From Prostheceraeus crozeri (Eukaryota > Platyhelminthes > Polycladida > Euryleptidae), in contig CAJQUW010008995.1 in NCBI GenBank assembly GCA_907163375.1, forward strand, positions 124,001 through 188,000: 64,000 nt of DNA, in the 5' to 3' direction. Positions within the stretch are counted from its first letter, which is position 1; each line of letters starts with the position of its first letter. The notes under the pieces were generated by a model. The model was not told the origin of the DNA. It made no database searches and saw nothing but the letters and a program-made list of their open reading frames with translations. Below are positions 44,598-56,600 of the stretch, one piece after another. The position numbers were made by a program, and so were the translations under genes.

Positions 44598-44655
44598 GAC
44601 CCCGCTCGTCTGGGTTTGAGTGTTCAAGTTAGGGGTCGAAACACAACTAGACGAG
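44598..44655 (+). ncRNA. Covarying pseudoknot RNA motif, copy 2
   Basis: Stem alpha GACCCC (44598-44603) with GGGGTC (44632-44637); stem beta CTCGTCT (44605-44611) with AGACGAG (44649-44655). One G separates the two 5' strands, as in copy 1 at 25037-25101. Compared with that copy, one alpha pair and four beta pairs have changed on both sides at once. The stretch between alpha' and beta' is five bases shorter here. No coding element adjoins it. Confidence 0.65.
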
Positions 44656-44659
44656 TACA

Positions 44660-45281
44660 TGCTGGTGACTGACGGACTGCAGTATTATGTTTTATATCCC
44701 TTAATCGGTAGCTGAAGTAGTGATCGATGTATTGTTTTTCAAATGAAGAACAAATGAAGAAATGTGGGATTATATGAAGTGTTATAGACGGATTAAGAAA
44801 CTGGCGACAACAAATTCAAGTGAAGAAATAGTATTTTCCATGTGTAGTCTTAGGTATAGTGTGCATAATTTCATTGCTTTCGGTGTAGTAGAGTGTCATT
44901 GTAGTTCTATTGTTTGCCTCCATTATCCACTTTCCACTTATTCACTATTACCATTATCCACCATGTGTAGTGTCTGAATCGGTGAAGTAGCATTATTGTA
45001 TTTCCATGTTTTACCTCCACTTTTCAATTTTTATCCATCGATCTCCTGTTGTTTTGTGATATCCATTTTTAATTTCCTTAACCTATGATGACCATTGTCC
45101 TATTGTATTTCCACTACAAGGTATATTAAACGTCTGTTTTGAACATGTATGCGGCAATGTTTGGAATCTATGGTATTAGCATATTAACAGTAAGAATGAG
45201 TAGTGTTACAAATCTTAAGATTCCACTTTTACCAGATACGTATTGGGCAAAAGCTGATCAAATTTAATTCGTTGCCACGAG
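44660..45281. other. Unassigned interval
   Basis: No gene, repeat or RNA that I can support. Confidence 0.4.
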
Positions 45282-45469
45282 AAAGCTCCATTGAGTTCAT
45301 TTAAGAACTGATCAATCCAATGGTTACAGTAGCATTGCATTTTTACACTTGCGGATTGGAGAACGCCATCAGTCCTCATTATGACTACTTCAATTAATAA
45401 TTTGAATTAGTAAGCATTATATTCTATTATAAATGGCTGCTGGGATGATTTTCATCATCGTATGAGAAT
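45282..45469 (+). repeat. Dispersed repeat D, copy 2
   Basis: Second copy of the block at 3380-3566, same orientation, sharing CACTTGCGGATTGGAGAACG and the CATCATCGTATGAGAAT end. A hammerhead-like relic follows 92 bp downstream (45562-45588). Confidence 0.65.
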
Positions 45470-45961
45470 GATCCTTATACGTATGTATTGCTTAATCTGT
45501 CATAGACTTTATAGAATTTTTGAAAATCACACGAACTAAGATTTTGCAAGCCTTTGCTCCCCTGAAGCTGGCTGTGACAGCCGAAATATTGGGTGAATAA
45601 GAAAAAGAATAAAAAAATTAATAACATGTATTGCAGCTTTGGCTCTCGTTTCATCATTATACTTAAAACTCATTCAAAAAACTGGCTGATCAAAAGTCAT
45701 TTAAAGTATATTGATCAATATCGATCTGAGTGACTTGTAGTGATTGATGCACCTGTGGTGACTAACCTGCACAAAATGCAAAACCAAGCGAGATTAATTC
45801 TTGCTGGCAACTTAGCTGATCTAAACAAATGAAAATATACGAGTAGTAACCATGGTGGCTACGCATCAATTGAATCTGTAAACTACATGCCTACTTTGAT
45901 ACGTTTCATGCTGGTGTGGAAATGATTTAGCTCAACTAGAATAGTTTTTCATCGATGTTCA

Positions 45962-46291
45962 ATGGATTTCGCAGCGTCAAATTTAGGTAGAAAATTTCTG
46001 CCATGGGCCGAGGACCTTCTTGGACCACGTAAGACGACACGTCGACCGCAGGATGACAGCGCTGCTCTCCATCGCTCTCGCGTTGTTCGACAGTTCCAAA
46101 CTGGAATCCGATGGATTGAGTGGCCAGCCCAAAACCGTGATCTGAAGCCCAATGAACATTGGGATGAAATTGGGCAAAAGATTAGATTTCCGATGCTAGT
46201 CCTGCAGAATTAGCAAAAACTCTGCAAGAAGAATGGGATGCAGTGCTACAAAACACTATTTACACAATGTCAGATATATTCTTGCCATGAG
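45962..46291 (+). pseudogene. Tc1-like transposase, C-terminal part
   Basis: Reads QDDSAALHRSRVVRQF (second catalytic Asp block), GIRWIEWPAQNRDLKPNEH (the DW P..SPDLNPIEH signature with its third acidic residue) and, after a frame change near 46190, PAELAKTLQEEWDAVLQNTI, the C-terminal helix. The N-terminal half is not found upstream. A decayed fragment of the same superfamily as at 5-334 but too short to link the two. Confidence 0.75.
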
Positions 46292-46604
46292 TTGAATTAT
46301 TTTTTTCGACTACATGACATAGCATACAAATGAAAGAAAAGAATGATAATTACGTGTACAAGCAGGCGTAGGCCTACTGGACAAAAAGCATGTAATGTAT
46401 CCAAATTTAGTTTTACAATATTTACAACAGCGTTCTGTTCATATTCCGAGGACCTGGAAATCCTATACAATGAGAAGAATAGATTTCGCTCACGCGTGCC
46501 ATATGCTGAGTTATGACTATCAGATTTTCATGTGAAGTCTTCGTCATCAACAAGTTACATAATTTTTACTCATGTCCATCAGGTCTCACTAAGTTGAAGC
46601 CAGA

Positions 46605-47328
46605 TTCAATTTTCCGCGATGTAAGCAAAATATAGCTCTCCCTCAATTTAGACGATTTTTTTAATTTATGAGATCAAGTTCCCCGACGCGTTTCGTCACG
46701 GTGGACAGTATCAAGGGGTAAGTAAATAAACAGGCAGTTGTATTAAATGTAAAAATGATTGTTACTATAAACCCGGTCCAACTTTAGTTAATAGCATAAA
46801 TACTAATGAAAACAAAAACAAATCTAATTGTAAACTGTGCAAGGACATAAATATATGTGTAGCGATAAATACATTGTGTATAATTTTGAATGTAAAATTT
46901 GTCATAGAAATTGCATTGGCAAAACTTGCCGACCTTTGACGTTACGGCATGATGAACGCAGACGCAGTTTGAACTGTAAAGATCGTGAAAGTGCACTATA
47001 TGAACATAGTTTGACTGACCACGCCGATAGAATGATGAACATCAATAGTTTCCAGCTTTCTGTCCTAAATAAACAAAAAGAATTCGATGCAAACTAAAAT
47101 GGCGGAAGCACGCTTCATAGCGTTGAACAAGCCACAAATCAACCGCAAGCATGAACTGATCTAACCAGTCGTCACTGCTCAATCATTTTTATATTAAATC
47201 CAACTGCCTGTTTATCTACTTACCCCTTGATACTATCCACCGTGACGAAACGTGTCGGGGAACTTTATCTGATGAAACAAAAAAATTGAGCGAGAGCTAT
47301 ATTTTTGCTTACATCGCGGAAAATTGAA
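46605..47328 (+). mobile_element. GIY-YIG unit bracketed by 150-bp inverted repeats
   Basis: Arms 46605-46761 and 47180-47328 are inverted copies, about 85% identical by eye (shared CACGGTGGACAGTATCAAGG and CAATTTTCCGCGATGTAAGC words, with a few changes). They contain CCGTGACGAAACG.GTC, resembling the GAAAC...GTC part of Penelope-like hammerheads. Between them is a GIY-YIG ORF. This is most simply a 5'-truncated Penelope-like element with inverted LTR-like repeats, and it matches the 714-bp unit at 507-1220 in size and layout though not in sequence. Confidence 0.65.
46837..47097 (+). pseudogene. GIY-YIG endonuclease domain (Penelope-like)
   Basis: An 86-codon open frame: KYIVYNFECKICHRNCIGKT, then CRPLTLRHDERRRS and ESALYEHSLTDH. 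The VYNF.C..C...CIGKT segment is the GIY-YIG core with Ile-Gly intact, and the R..H.E and ALYEH blocks follow as in Penelope-like proteins. A Cys pair typical of the linker appears just upstream in another frame (NCKLC). The frame itself is not interrupted, yet it lacks a reverse transcriptase, so at most it could encode a free nuclease domain. Confidence 0.65.
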
Positions 47329-47329
47329 A

Positions 47330-47728
47330 AATGAACCTCCCGTATAAGACAACGAAAGATCGGAAGCTGCCATCTGAGCTGTCCGACTCCTCTTTACTTT
47401 CACCAGCAGCTGCTGCATTACCAAACAATCAATCAACAGGATATACCCGAGCCCTTCTCAATGATCTTTGCCATGACAGTAACATTGACTTGTGTGAAAA
47501 TTAATTAACACACAGTTACAATCGGTCACATGCGCATCGATAAATACGATCAATAAGATATTGCATAACTAATTCAGTAACTCAAAACATAAATATTGAG
47601 AGACAAAGGACTGCAAGTTCCTGCAGATGACCGATTTTAAACATTAATTAAATAATGCAAGATATCAGTGATTTTGACCAACCTCGCCCTGTTAAGGGTT
47701 AATGACATTGGAATAATTTGTCGAATTA
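47330..47728. other. Unassigned interval
   Basis: Nothing recognised between the GIY-YIG unit and the next Penelope-like fragment. Confidence 0.35.
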
Positions 47729-48043
47729 CTATTCAGAATATCTCAGGATTGTTCTTGTTGTATTCTTGCACGAAAAGGACAGTGCTTTATTTTCTCTTTC
47801 TACAGGAGAATCGTTATTATTTGCACGTCTGAGCGCGTCTTCAATTAAATGTCTTAGATACTTTGATGTTATCAATTTTTGTATCAACTCAGTGTAGTGC
47901 TCATTTCTGACCTTCTCGTTTGAAACAATCCTTCTGATTCGACGGATCAAGTTTCTTATATGTTTCTTAATATGTGTCGCAGATGAGATAAATGGAACAC
48001 AACTCATTGCATCTGTCCTTTTCCAATAACTATCCGCATTCAA
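47729..48043 (-). pseudogene. Penelope-like ORF, region after the reverse transcriptase
   Basis: A 104-codon minus-strand frame with SSATHIKKHIRNLIRRIRRI, VSNEKVRNEHYTELIQKL and YLRHLIEDALRRAN. It matches the Y.SFHPKH....IP.....R.RRI.SD...........L...GYP..LI..A..RA linker of Penelope-like elements. Neither the catalytic part nor the endonuclease adjoins. Confidence 0.6.
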
Positions 48044-48684
48044 TCAAACTTCAGATTCATTTATAGGCTATACACAGTCACATACAAAAAAGAGATTTTA
48101 CTCATTTCTCTCGTGAACTGAATTACGGGATTTAATTTATTCATCATTAATAATCATCATTGATGGTCAATTATTAATTTCATTAATTAATTTTTTAAAG
48201 TAGTATAAGTGGGAGCTACTTTAGTTCTCATTGCAGGTCCACAAATCTGAAGATATAGTACCGGTACATCTTATATTAAAATAATTATTTCATACCGATG
48301 AGAACAATGACTACAAGTTACATAAGTCAAAGAGTTAGTGTAAAAAATCAAAAAAGGAATTATAATAGCTAGAAATCATGAAATCATTGTCCTACGAAAT
48401 TTCATCAAAACAATCCCTATACATAAAAAGGCACATAAACTTTAAGCAAAAAGAAATCTAAGTCAGAACCTAATAGATTTCCCAGCAATGACAAGCTCTT
48501 CCTGCCCAATTCTTCATTCTTTTGTGTGCCAAAAGCGATCAGGCATTACACCGCATCAAGGCTACCAGAAGCTATTTTATTATGGCAGCTCTGACTGCTC
48601 TGACTGCAGCTTTATCCAGTCTGCATGGATATTTTCCCACCAATGCGCAAAAATACGTCCTTCTACTCCTTCCCCCATTCAAGG

Positions 48685-49405
48685 CCGGCAGCCAGAACGA
48701 GTTTCTGCAGTGAACGAGGCCGAAAATGAGACTTTCACAGAATGATGTACACCGTATGCCTACTACGAATCTGCATGTCTCCCGAGTTCTAGTGAGTTCC
48801 TCTTCTTGTCAGACAGGATCAAAGAAAAACACATGTAAATCCAATGGGATGCAGATTGCAGTTTTTGGCTAAAATGAAATTTTCTATGTTTTATCTGATG
48901 AAACGAAAAAGTACTAAGCCTAGAGTCATAATTTTTGGCATAGAATGTCTTCAGGTCATTTCCTTTTATGTTCATGCACCACTGTCTATAAAACTAAACG
49001 CATTTAGATTTGGCGAGCTTATTAATGTCGGCAAACACAAACATTTTGAGCAACTTTATCCACATTGAATCACATTCTCACATACATTGCCGATTAGATG
49101 CATGATAATAGCACATGCACATCATAGGAAATGACTTGAAGACATTCCACGCCAAAAATTATGACTCTAGGCTTAGTACTTTTTCGTTTCATCAGATAAA
49201 ACATACAAAATTTCATTTTAGCCAAAAACTGCAATCTGCGTCCCATTCGATTTACATGTGTTTTTCTTTGATCTTGTCTGACAAGAGGAGGAACTCGCTA
49301 GAACTCGGCAGACATGCAGATTCGTAGTAGGCATAAAGTATACATCATTCTGTAAAAGTCTTATTTTCGGCCTCGTTCCCTGCAGAAACTCGTTCTGGCT
49401 GCCGG
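48685..49405. mobile_element. Foldback element FB1, copy 2
   Basis: 721 bp with arms 48685-48977 and 49108-49405 that are inverted copies (about 90% by eye), starting CCGGCAGCCAGAACGAGTTT. The 130-bp centre is unique. It is the intact reference for the broken copy at 6364-7674. No ORF and no obvious target-site duplication. Confidence 0.8.
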
Positions 49406-49406
49406 A

Positions 49407-50012
49407 CTATTCTCCGAAGACAGACACCGCCATTAGTAGGCATCTCCACCCGAGTTCTGTACATGTCGAGTCATTGGAGGTGTTCTTGTGACTTTCAGCG
49501 ATGTTAAGGAAAGATCTCACGGATGTACTCGCTACGGAAATATTGCAAGTAGAAAGCGGGTGTACCACCGTGAGATCAATCGCACCTGGTCGTCCAAGGT
49601 TCAGGTCGTGAAGCAAGATGTCAGCAGTTCGTCTATTAATATCTGTCACCCCCAAGCCATCACCCCTCTCAATGCTCGGTCGCAGATTCGCTCAGTGGCA
49701 CATCTCGCTAAGTTGGTCTCTAACAGTGTTGTGTCTTGAACTCACATTGGGACTTCTTTTGCATGTTAGGGCGTGGAGTCCACAAGGGTCCAGTGCTACG
49801 TCCGGGCATCTAGAACAGCAGCAGTCACCCTTAAATAGAGAGACGCCTAGCCACCATTTTGCTAATATTTGATATTCGTTAGGTAATAGACGTAGGCCCA
49901 AACCTAGTGATGGTATCGCTGTAATCCAGGATGAAGCATCGGCGGAACTGACTGAATTCAAGCGCACTGCATACACATCATTAGCTTGACTTTTAATTGA
50001 GTTGAGAATATC
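49407..50012 (-). pseudogene. LINE ORF fragment (second LINE family) inserted in a Penelope-like relic
   Basis: Minus strand, two frames. Upstream frame: SADASSWITAIPSLGLGLRL, NEYQILAKWWLGV, CSRCPDVALDPCGLHALTCK with RHNTVRD, i.e. the Cys-His knuckle of this ORF type. Downstream frame (49407-49655): TDINRRTADILLHDLNLGRP, AIDLTVVHPLS, CTELGWRCLLMAVSVFGE. Same family as 25355-25840. Its 5' end abuts a Penelope-like reverse transcriptase segment (ILENNFFSFED), so a 5'-truncated LINE copy landed in an older Penelope-like element. Confidence 0.7.
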
Positions 50013-50740
50013 TTCGAAAGAGAAGAAGTTATTCTCCAATATTTATTCTAAACCTGTCAAAATAGTGTTAATGCGTTCATTCTGCCAAAATTCTATCGCT
50101 TAACAGCTTTAGCTATCAGGAATATTGGTATAGAGTGAGATTACATCAAACGTCATCATAGCACACTAGGTGACATGACACGCGTAATTACGGAACACCC
50201 CAAACATCCGTGGTTAAGGACATTCTATTCTTCTACACGCGTACATATGCGCGCTGTACTAAGAGTCAGAAATCACTTGATCTGATGCTGTTAAAACATG
50301 GGGAATGTTTATGAATACGCGCGGGCGAGCGTTTATAGTTTGTGCGTCGTCTACGGATGTCTACGCTGCCGCTTGAACCATGGATGAACCGCTAATAATG
50401 TTCTTTCTTCCTTGAGCATGAAATTGAGGTCCTATCACATTGTTTAGCCTCTGATACATGCAGACACATGAGACGCAAAGTCTATATAACAGGACTGCCA
50501 ACTATACTAACTTATATAACAGATATTGCAGCAATGTCCCGCATAGCCACGGATGTTTAGGGTCATGTGTAATTACGCGTGATTGAGCGTGGCATGTCAC
50601 ATAGTGTAGAGTCATTATCAATAGAGTTAGGTGGGGAATCAAAAAGGGAGGGAGTGTCTTTGATCATGGGAATAATAAATTTCAGGAGTTCGTCAGCGAA
50701 GACAATCAGGCGACTTGTCTTTTATGGAGGAGTGGCGAAT
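50013..50740 (-). pseudogene. Penelope-like reverse transcriptase fragment, interrupted by a MITE
   Basis: On the minus strand FADELLKFIIPMIKDTPSLF (50608-50720) precedes the inserted MITE; after it come MMTFDVISLYTNIPDS (catalytic motif A with its Asp, near 50110-50160) and ILENNFFSFED at about 50015-50045. The order and wording are those of the Penelope-like reverse transcriptase. The frame contains stops. The 105-codon plus-strand frame here (50579-50896) is a shadow. Confidence 0.65.
50163..50607. mobile_element. MITE with about 60-bp inverted repeats
   Basis: Ends 50163-50224 and 50533-50607 are inverted copies sharing CGCGTAATTAC and AAACATCCGTGG. The element is 445 bp without coding capacity and splits the Penelope-like reverse transcriptase segment. 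The superfamily is not clear; a target duplication cannot be separated from the TIR. Confidence 0.65.
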
Positions 50741-53007
50741 ACGGCACTGAAGTTCCCTTTGCTCTTGGAATTTTTAGGGCAAGAATATACACAGTCAATA
50801 AATATGTATGTGCCGTGTAAATATCAGAAAGTGATACATTTTCATGAGCATAGTCTGATAAGAAAAGGCATGCTGCTGAGCTTAACCTTTCACTGATAAC
50901 ATGGAGAACACACCGTTAACAGCTAGATCACACAGCAATGAGATACACAGACCGTATGAAGTTCTTCAGAGAAGCTTGTGAACGTCTTTTGTGCGCCTGT
51001 TAACTTTCTTATAATGATCGAAAGGACCAACTTCATCGACAAAACTTGGGCACAATTATCTGAATTCTTTGAATCTGAAGGAATCGTGACGATCGAAACA
51101 TTATGATGGAATTCACAGCAATCCGCAAGCGATGAACAACAATTTTTTTATTAGTTAGGCATTAAGCATTTCTTTTGTCAAAATATTAAGTTCCTACATG
51201 TGCCTGTGCCGTCGATTTGAATTAGTTTGCACTTCTAAAAAAGTGACACCGTTTCACAATCTAATTTTGTGATTGTAACACTTGTTTTTTCAAAGAAAAT
51301 CGACCACCTTGATTGTTCAGATTGAGCATTAGGGGTGTAGTTCGTTAGAATTTTGACTTTGTCTCAATGTTAACTTTATAACCTCCTGAGTTAAACGGGA
51401 CACCTGTCGCCATGCCAAGTAGAGTCCTTTGCGCACAGCAGACGAAAACAGAATTGATGATAACGTCATTACAGACAAAATTAATGAAGATAGAACCATG
51501 CGCTACTCGGTATGCGCTTAGAATATGCCCTGAAACAGCGCACGGAAGTAAAAGTCACTTACTCATTGCCCGTCGACCTTCAATTACCACCATGACGCTG
51601 TATTGCGCTCTTAACTGAAGAATAATAGTGATGATAGCATTAATAATGCATGCTTCTATAAATTTCCGTCAGACAAGAAAATGTGAATATTATGGAGTGA
51701 TAAAATTGGAAGAGCCTATCTCACTCCGTCAAAAGATTCTCGGGTACCTATTCAATTTACTGACAATAACAAAGTGAAAAAGCTAAGGTATGCTCCATTA
51801 CCTGATTTGTATAGCAGAAAACAACACTCTTTCCACTTGAAAAAGACAGTCGTTCCTACGTTTGAATTTCGGAAAGTAATCATTCCCTGTCAAATTTGAA
51901 AACCCGCAAAGCATTATATAGAAACTGAACGTAAGCCGATCATGTTTCAATATCACTTTTTCGTCTGATGTTTCATTTACTGGGAGTACAAGTCAAATTG
52001 CTCTACCCGATGATGACAGCCCTGAGTCATTGAACCTTGAGCCAACTGCTGACTTGATTGTGTGATTCAATCATTGAGTGCGGCATTTATCCATAAATCT
52101 CTCGAGTTATTCCACATCACTCTGTTGAAATGCGTCAGAAAAGTTTAATTCCCCATATCTTTTACACAAAAAGAGAGCTCTGTTGGCTGTAATTGACAAT
52201 AGCCTGAATGCACACAAAGATGTAGTTCATGAATAGATTACGCTACTAAGAGATGGTCTGTGTAAATCGTCAAACTTCTGGGAAAAAGTATGCGTACGGA
52301 AAACTTGCTTATGATATGTGAGCGTTACGAGGCCGAGGCAGGTCAATAAACTTCCCTGTCAGCAGAGACTGTGTCATCGCAAACTCTGTATATATGTCGA
52401 ATAACTCTTTCTCATAGCTAAGTTATCCGAGATGACGTCATCACGAAACTTTGCAACGCTTCTGCGCTTCAACAATGATGAATAAGATGAGAACAAGTAG
52501 AGGACAGGGATCGAGGATGCGGCTAGCATTGATTGAGCAAATAAAAACGATATGTACATTTGGCCAAACTAGACATAAATTATAACAGAATTGACAAAAC
52601 ACTTTCCGATCGTGAAAAATGATCCAACTCAGCGATCTTACTAATCTTCACTTACCTGTCTAAAAGAATACGCCAGAAAGCTCAAAACTGCAATAGCAGA
52701 ACTTCAGATGTTGCTATCGATCAAGGGAATTTTTTTAGACAGTCGTGACGAATCTTAAATATAATCTTTGCATCATGAAAATGCTGTTAAGTAGTTCATG
52801 CTGTCGGTCAATTTTCATTAAAAAAATCTGTCTTCGTACTAAAATTCTGCAAAAAAACGTTCGTTTTCCTTCGTAAGGCCCACTGACTCAACTGACCACC
52901 ACTTAGGAAAGTAAAATATATGGAGAAATAATTACAGCAACATAAGGTCTCATGTGGCACATCGCATATTAAAACAGGCCTTCAACACGAAAATGACATT
53001 TCAAGTG
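50741..53007. other. Unassigned AT-rich interval
   Basis: No supported gene. Short frames at 51412-51618 and 52374-52559 have no motif. Confidence 0.4.
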
Positions 53008-53277
53008 TGTTGATGTAGGTGCTTTCAGCTTTGCCGCCGTTGCCTCGTTTGTGTGTATAGGGTTCTCTACATTGTAGCATTACATCAGCCTCCCATGTAT
53101 GACGTCACCATCATCTCACGATCGTCTCACAAATTATGACATCATTAATCAGTCAAAATGTAACTTCGAATTGATTATGAAGAAACTTTTACAAGTACAT
53201 AACAAAAAGGTGTTAAAACTGTCAATAAAGAGTGAAAGTTGACTCTAGACGCTGGTCTTCTCAATTTCCTGTCAGGA
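53008..53277 (+). repeat. LTR 1 (5' of copy A)
   Basis: About 270 bp, recognised because the same sequence recurs at 57474 and 60869. Begins with TG; the first 30 bases have drifted from the other two copies. Confidence 0.8.
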
Positions 53278-53484
53278 AAGCTATCACGCATTATGAAATT
53301 GATCGAGGTGGTCAAGAAGTTTTCTGGAGGTGAAAATGATGACATCGACCAGTGGATTGACAAATTCCTAGTGTCGGTCGACATCACTTTTGAAAATGCC
53401 GACAAGAAAACAGAAGAGAAACTAGCCAAAATCATTCCTATATTTCTTGAAGGCCCAGCTTATGCTACTTGGAAGCAACTGCCT

Positions 53485-53684
53485 TGATGATGATGAAGCT
53501 TTTACGTCACTACTCCCATACTTGGGGCTTGCACGGTGCTGACATAGTCAGACTTATGGAGCACTTGTTATAGTACTTTTAGTCCGGATGCCCTTCCTGC
53601 CAACTTCCAATGACACCTTTGGGGCTCGACCACTGGACCAAAGGATCGCTAGGCCAAGCACTTAACCACTGCGCCACGGAGACC
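53485..53684 (-). repeat. tRNA-headed SINE, family S1, inserted in the LTR fossil
   Basis: Minus strand: head CTCCGTGGCGCAGTGGTTAA (A box) and GTGGTCGAGCCCC (B box), a body with GGAAGGGCATCCGGAC, and a 3' end in ATCATCATC repeats. Flanked by a 7-bp target duplication ACTGCCT (53478-53484 and 53685-53691). Same family as 37662-37870. It is younger than the retrotransposon it sits in. Confidence 0.9.
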
Positions 53685-56600
53685 ACTGCCTGACGCTGAC
53701 AAATCGGTATTCAAAACCGTGCTTGCTGCATTGCGTCGCGTCTTTGGGCGGTCAAAACTACAAGCCTGACAGGACTTGAAAAAGCTCAGATATCTGCCAG
53801 GAGAGTCAATCGATGTGCTGGCGGACGAGATCAAGAGATCCTTAGAGGTCATAACCGGCGACAAAGGTTCATCTGGGGGACGCCCGGCCACATCAAGTAT
53901 CATCACAAGTGAAGCTTCAATGTGGAGAAAATTTGAACATACAAACAGTAATATCCAGTGCCAAGTCCTTGCTCGCCAATTTCTCCGACATGGCGGGACT
54001 CTCAGCTGGAGCACTTCCAAATACCAACGGCAATCGAAGAATGTTGGAGAAGACGGGAAACCTCGCTGCAATGGCTGCCGACGTCTGGGCCATACAGATC
54101 GAGATTGCAGCACCATCTGCTACCGCTGTGGAGAAGTTAGACACATGCGATCTGACTGTCGAAAGAGTCAGGGAAACGGACAAGCGGAGGCGGTTGCGCC
54201 GGATCATGCTGCCCCCGCACAAACGCATTAATCCGGGAAATGCGCATTGACGGAAGGACAATGAGAACTCTGATCGACATCGACTGCAGTGTTACTCTCA
54301 TAAGTGAGCACGTTGTACATGGGAGACGTCGTAATTCATCCGTAGTGTGAGTTTAGAAATGATGAACAAGGCTTGTTTGTACACTCGTGGGTCTATTGAC
54401 TTGAGGTCCATTGTAACTGACAATGGCATTGATTTAAGGCCGATCAGTTCTCACATCGTTTCTAGCCTGCCTCTTAATGTAGATATAATTCTAGGATTAG
54501 ATGTATTGTCCGTGAATAGACCTGAACTATCCTACACAAATAGAGAAAGAATACTAGATAAATTTCACACCATCTACCGATACTGTTGATCGGGTGAGAC
54601 CCTGTCAAACTCGCAACAACGCTCTGATCAAAGAAATTGTTATCGACGGCAAAATAATGAGAACGCTGATTGACACAGGTTGTAGCGTGACTTTAATAAG
54701 CAATTATGTGCAGGGTAAACGTCGTCATTTCCTAATACTGCATTAGATATGATGAATAAGACTGTTTTGCACACCCGTGGATCTATTGAGTTTAAATCTA
54801 TTGTATGCGATGACTTTGATCTAAGATCGATTACCGCTCATTCTGTCCCCAGTCTACCGCTAGGTGTAGATGCAGTCATTGGATTGGACTTGTTATCTTA
54901 AAACAGACTCGAACTGTTTCGTCGGGATCGGGATGTTTGACTAAATTCTCTAAACCGACCAAAGGTATTGCGAACCTTAATCAACCGTCAATTGATAATG
55001 CAATAATTACCGACAGTGATTTTGACTCTAGGTTTCACGAGGGCCGTTGGATAGCTAATTGGAAATGGGCTGATAAGGACAAGACTAATGAATTACATAG
55101 GTATCCCTGTAGTGATGTCAGACAAACTAACCGCGAGGCTTTTGATAAAGAAATTGAGGCATGGGTTATGGAAAGCATAATGATACAAGACTGTTGAACA
55201 GCACGGTGAGATACGCGTTTACCTACCGCTGATGGCCGTTGAGCAAGACAAAGGCGATGAAAGAAAAGTCCGCCCGGTGCTGGACTATCGGAAACTGAAC
55301 CGTATTGTTCAGTGTTTTCCTGGCGGTGCTGTTCCACTTTGTGCTGAGAGACTCAGAGAGTGGCGTATGAAAGGCGGGAGGGGCTCATTGCCAGACCTTG
55401 GGAAGGCCTATTTACAAATTCACATTGACAAATCACTTTGTGTTTATCAAGCTGTTAGTTGGAGATGAAATACCTGTCTTCTCACGAGACTGGGGTTTGG
55501 CCTATCTGTAGCGCAAAAAATAATGACTGCCATTGTCGAAAAGGTGTTAGCCAAAGCTATAAATGTCAGTGAAGCGGTATCAAGTTACTTTGATGATTTG
55601 TTTATAGACACATGCAAAATTGATGTCAATTACGTCAAGTCATATTGATTGAGTTGGGGATTAGAAAGAAAACAGCCTTCAAGCTTAGGCGACAGAGACG
55701 GGGTCAAGGTACTCGGCATGAAGGTTAAAGAGGATCTTTCATGGGAAAGAGAAAACAAATTACCGTAAGTACCTAATAAATGCACGAGACAGCAAATGCA
55801 CAGTGTTGTAGGTGAGCTTGTAAAAGTCACTTCCCAATTGCAGGTTGGCTACGAGTCCAGTGCAGTTTCATACAAACGTTTACAGCTATTTCCAAATCAG
55901 GTTGGGATGAAATTGCTCCAGAAAATCTGAAAAAAAACTTTTACATGAAATTCAAGTTGGTGTGGCGAAAGAAGTCAGTGGTTGCATTGTTGAAGATGAT
56001 ACGTGGTTGAGGCCGCCTGCTGATTCTGCTCACATAAATTTTAGCGAGTTGGATGCAGTTATGAAAGGCATCAACATGACATTGGTGGAGGCAAAGATAT
56101 TTTTACATAAAAACGGACTCGTCCACCGTATATAAGTGGCTGCAGGCGATTATCAAGAGGATACATAACGTAAAATCTCGTGCGTTATCAGAGCGATTGA
56201 TCCGACGTAGGCTTGATGCATTAAAAGAAATAATAGAAATTCAGCAGCTTCAAATCAAGCCCGTTCTAATTGCACCAAAGGAGAATTTGTCAGATCAACT
56301 AACCCGTGTTCCTAAGTCATGGTTGCAAATAGAGAAAGAACTGACTTCAGTGATCGATGACGATGAGACAACAATAGCGGGGGCTGTTGTTTTTGGTGAA
56401 CAAAGCACCAAGCTCGGAAAAGATAATAAGGCAGTTCACTCTAGGTGTCACTTTGGAGTAGACAGGACCCTGCGTCTGGCGACGGAAAAATAAGGCACAC
56501 AGGTCTCTAGAAGGATGGCGAAAAGAGTTGCCAGTCGTTGCGACACGTGTTCAAAGATTGATCCCGCCATTATTTTCAAATGGGAACGCGGCATGGTAGG

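Noticed and set aside
50579-50896. 105-codon plus-strand ORF
   Set aside because: Its first part is antisense to the Penelope-like reverse transcriptase and the MITE end.
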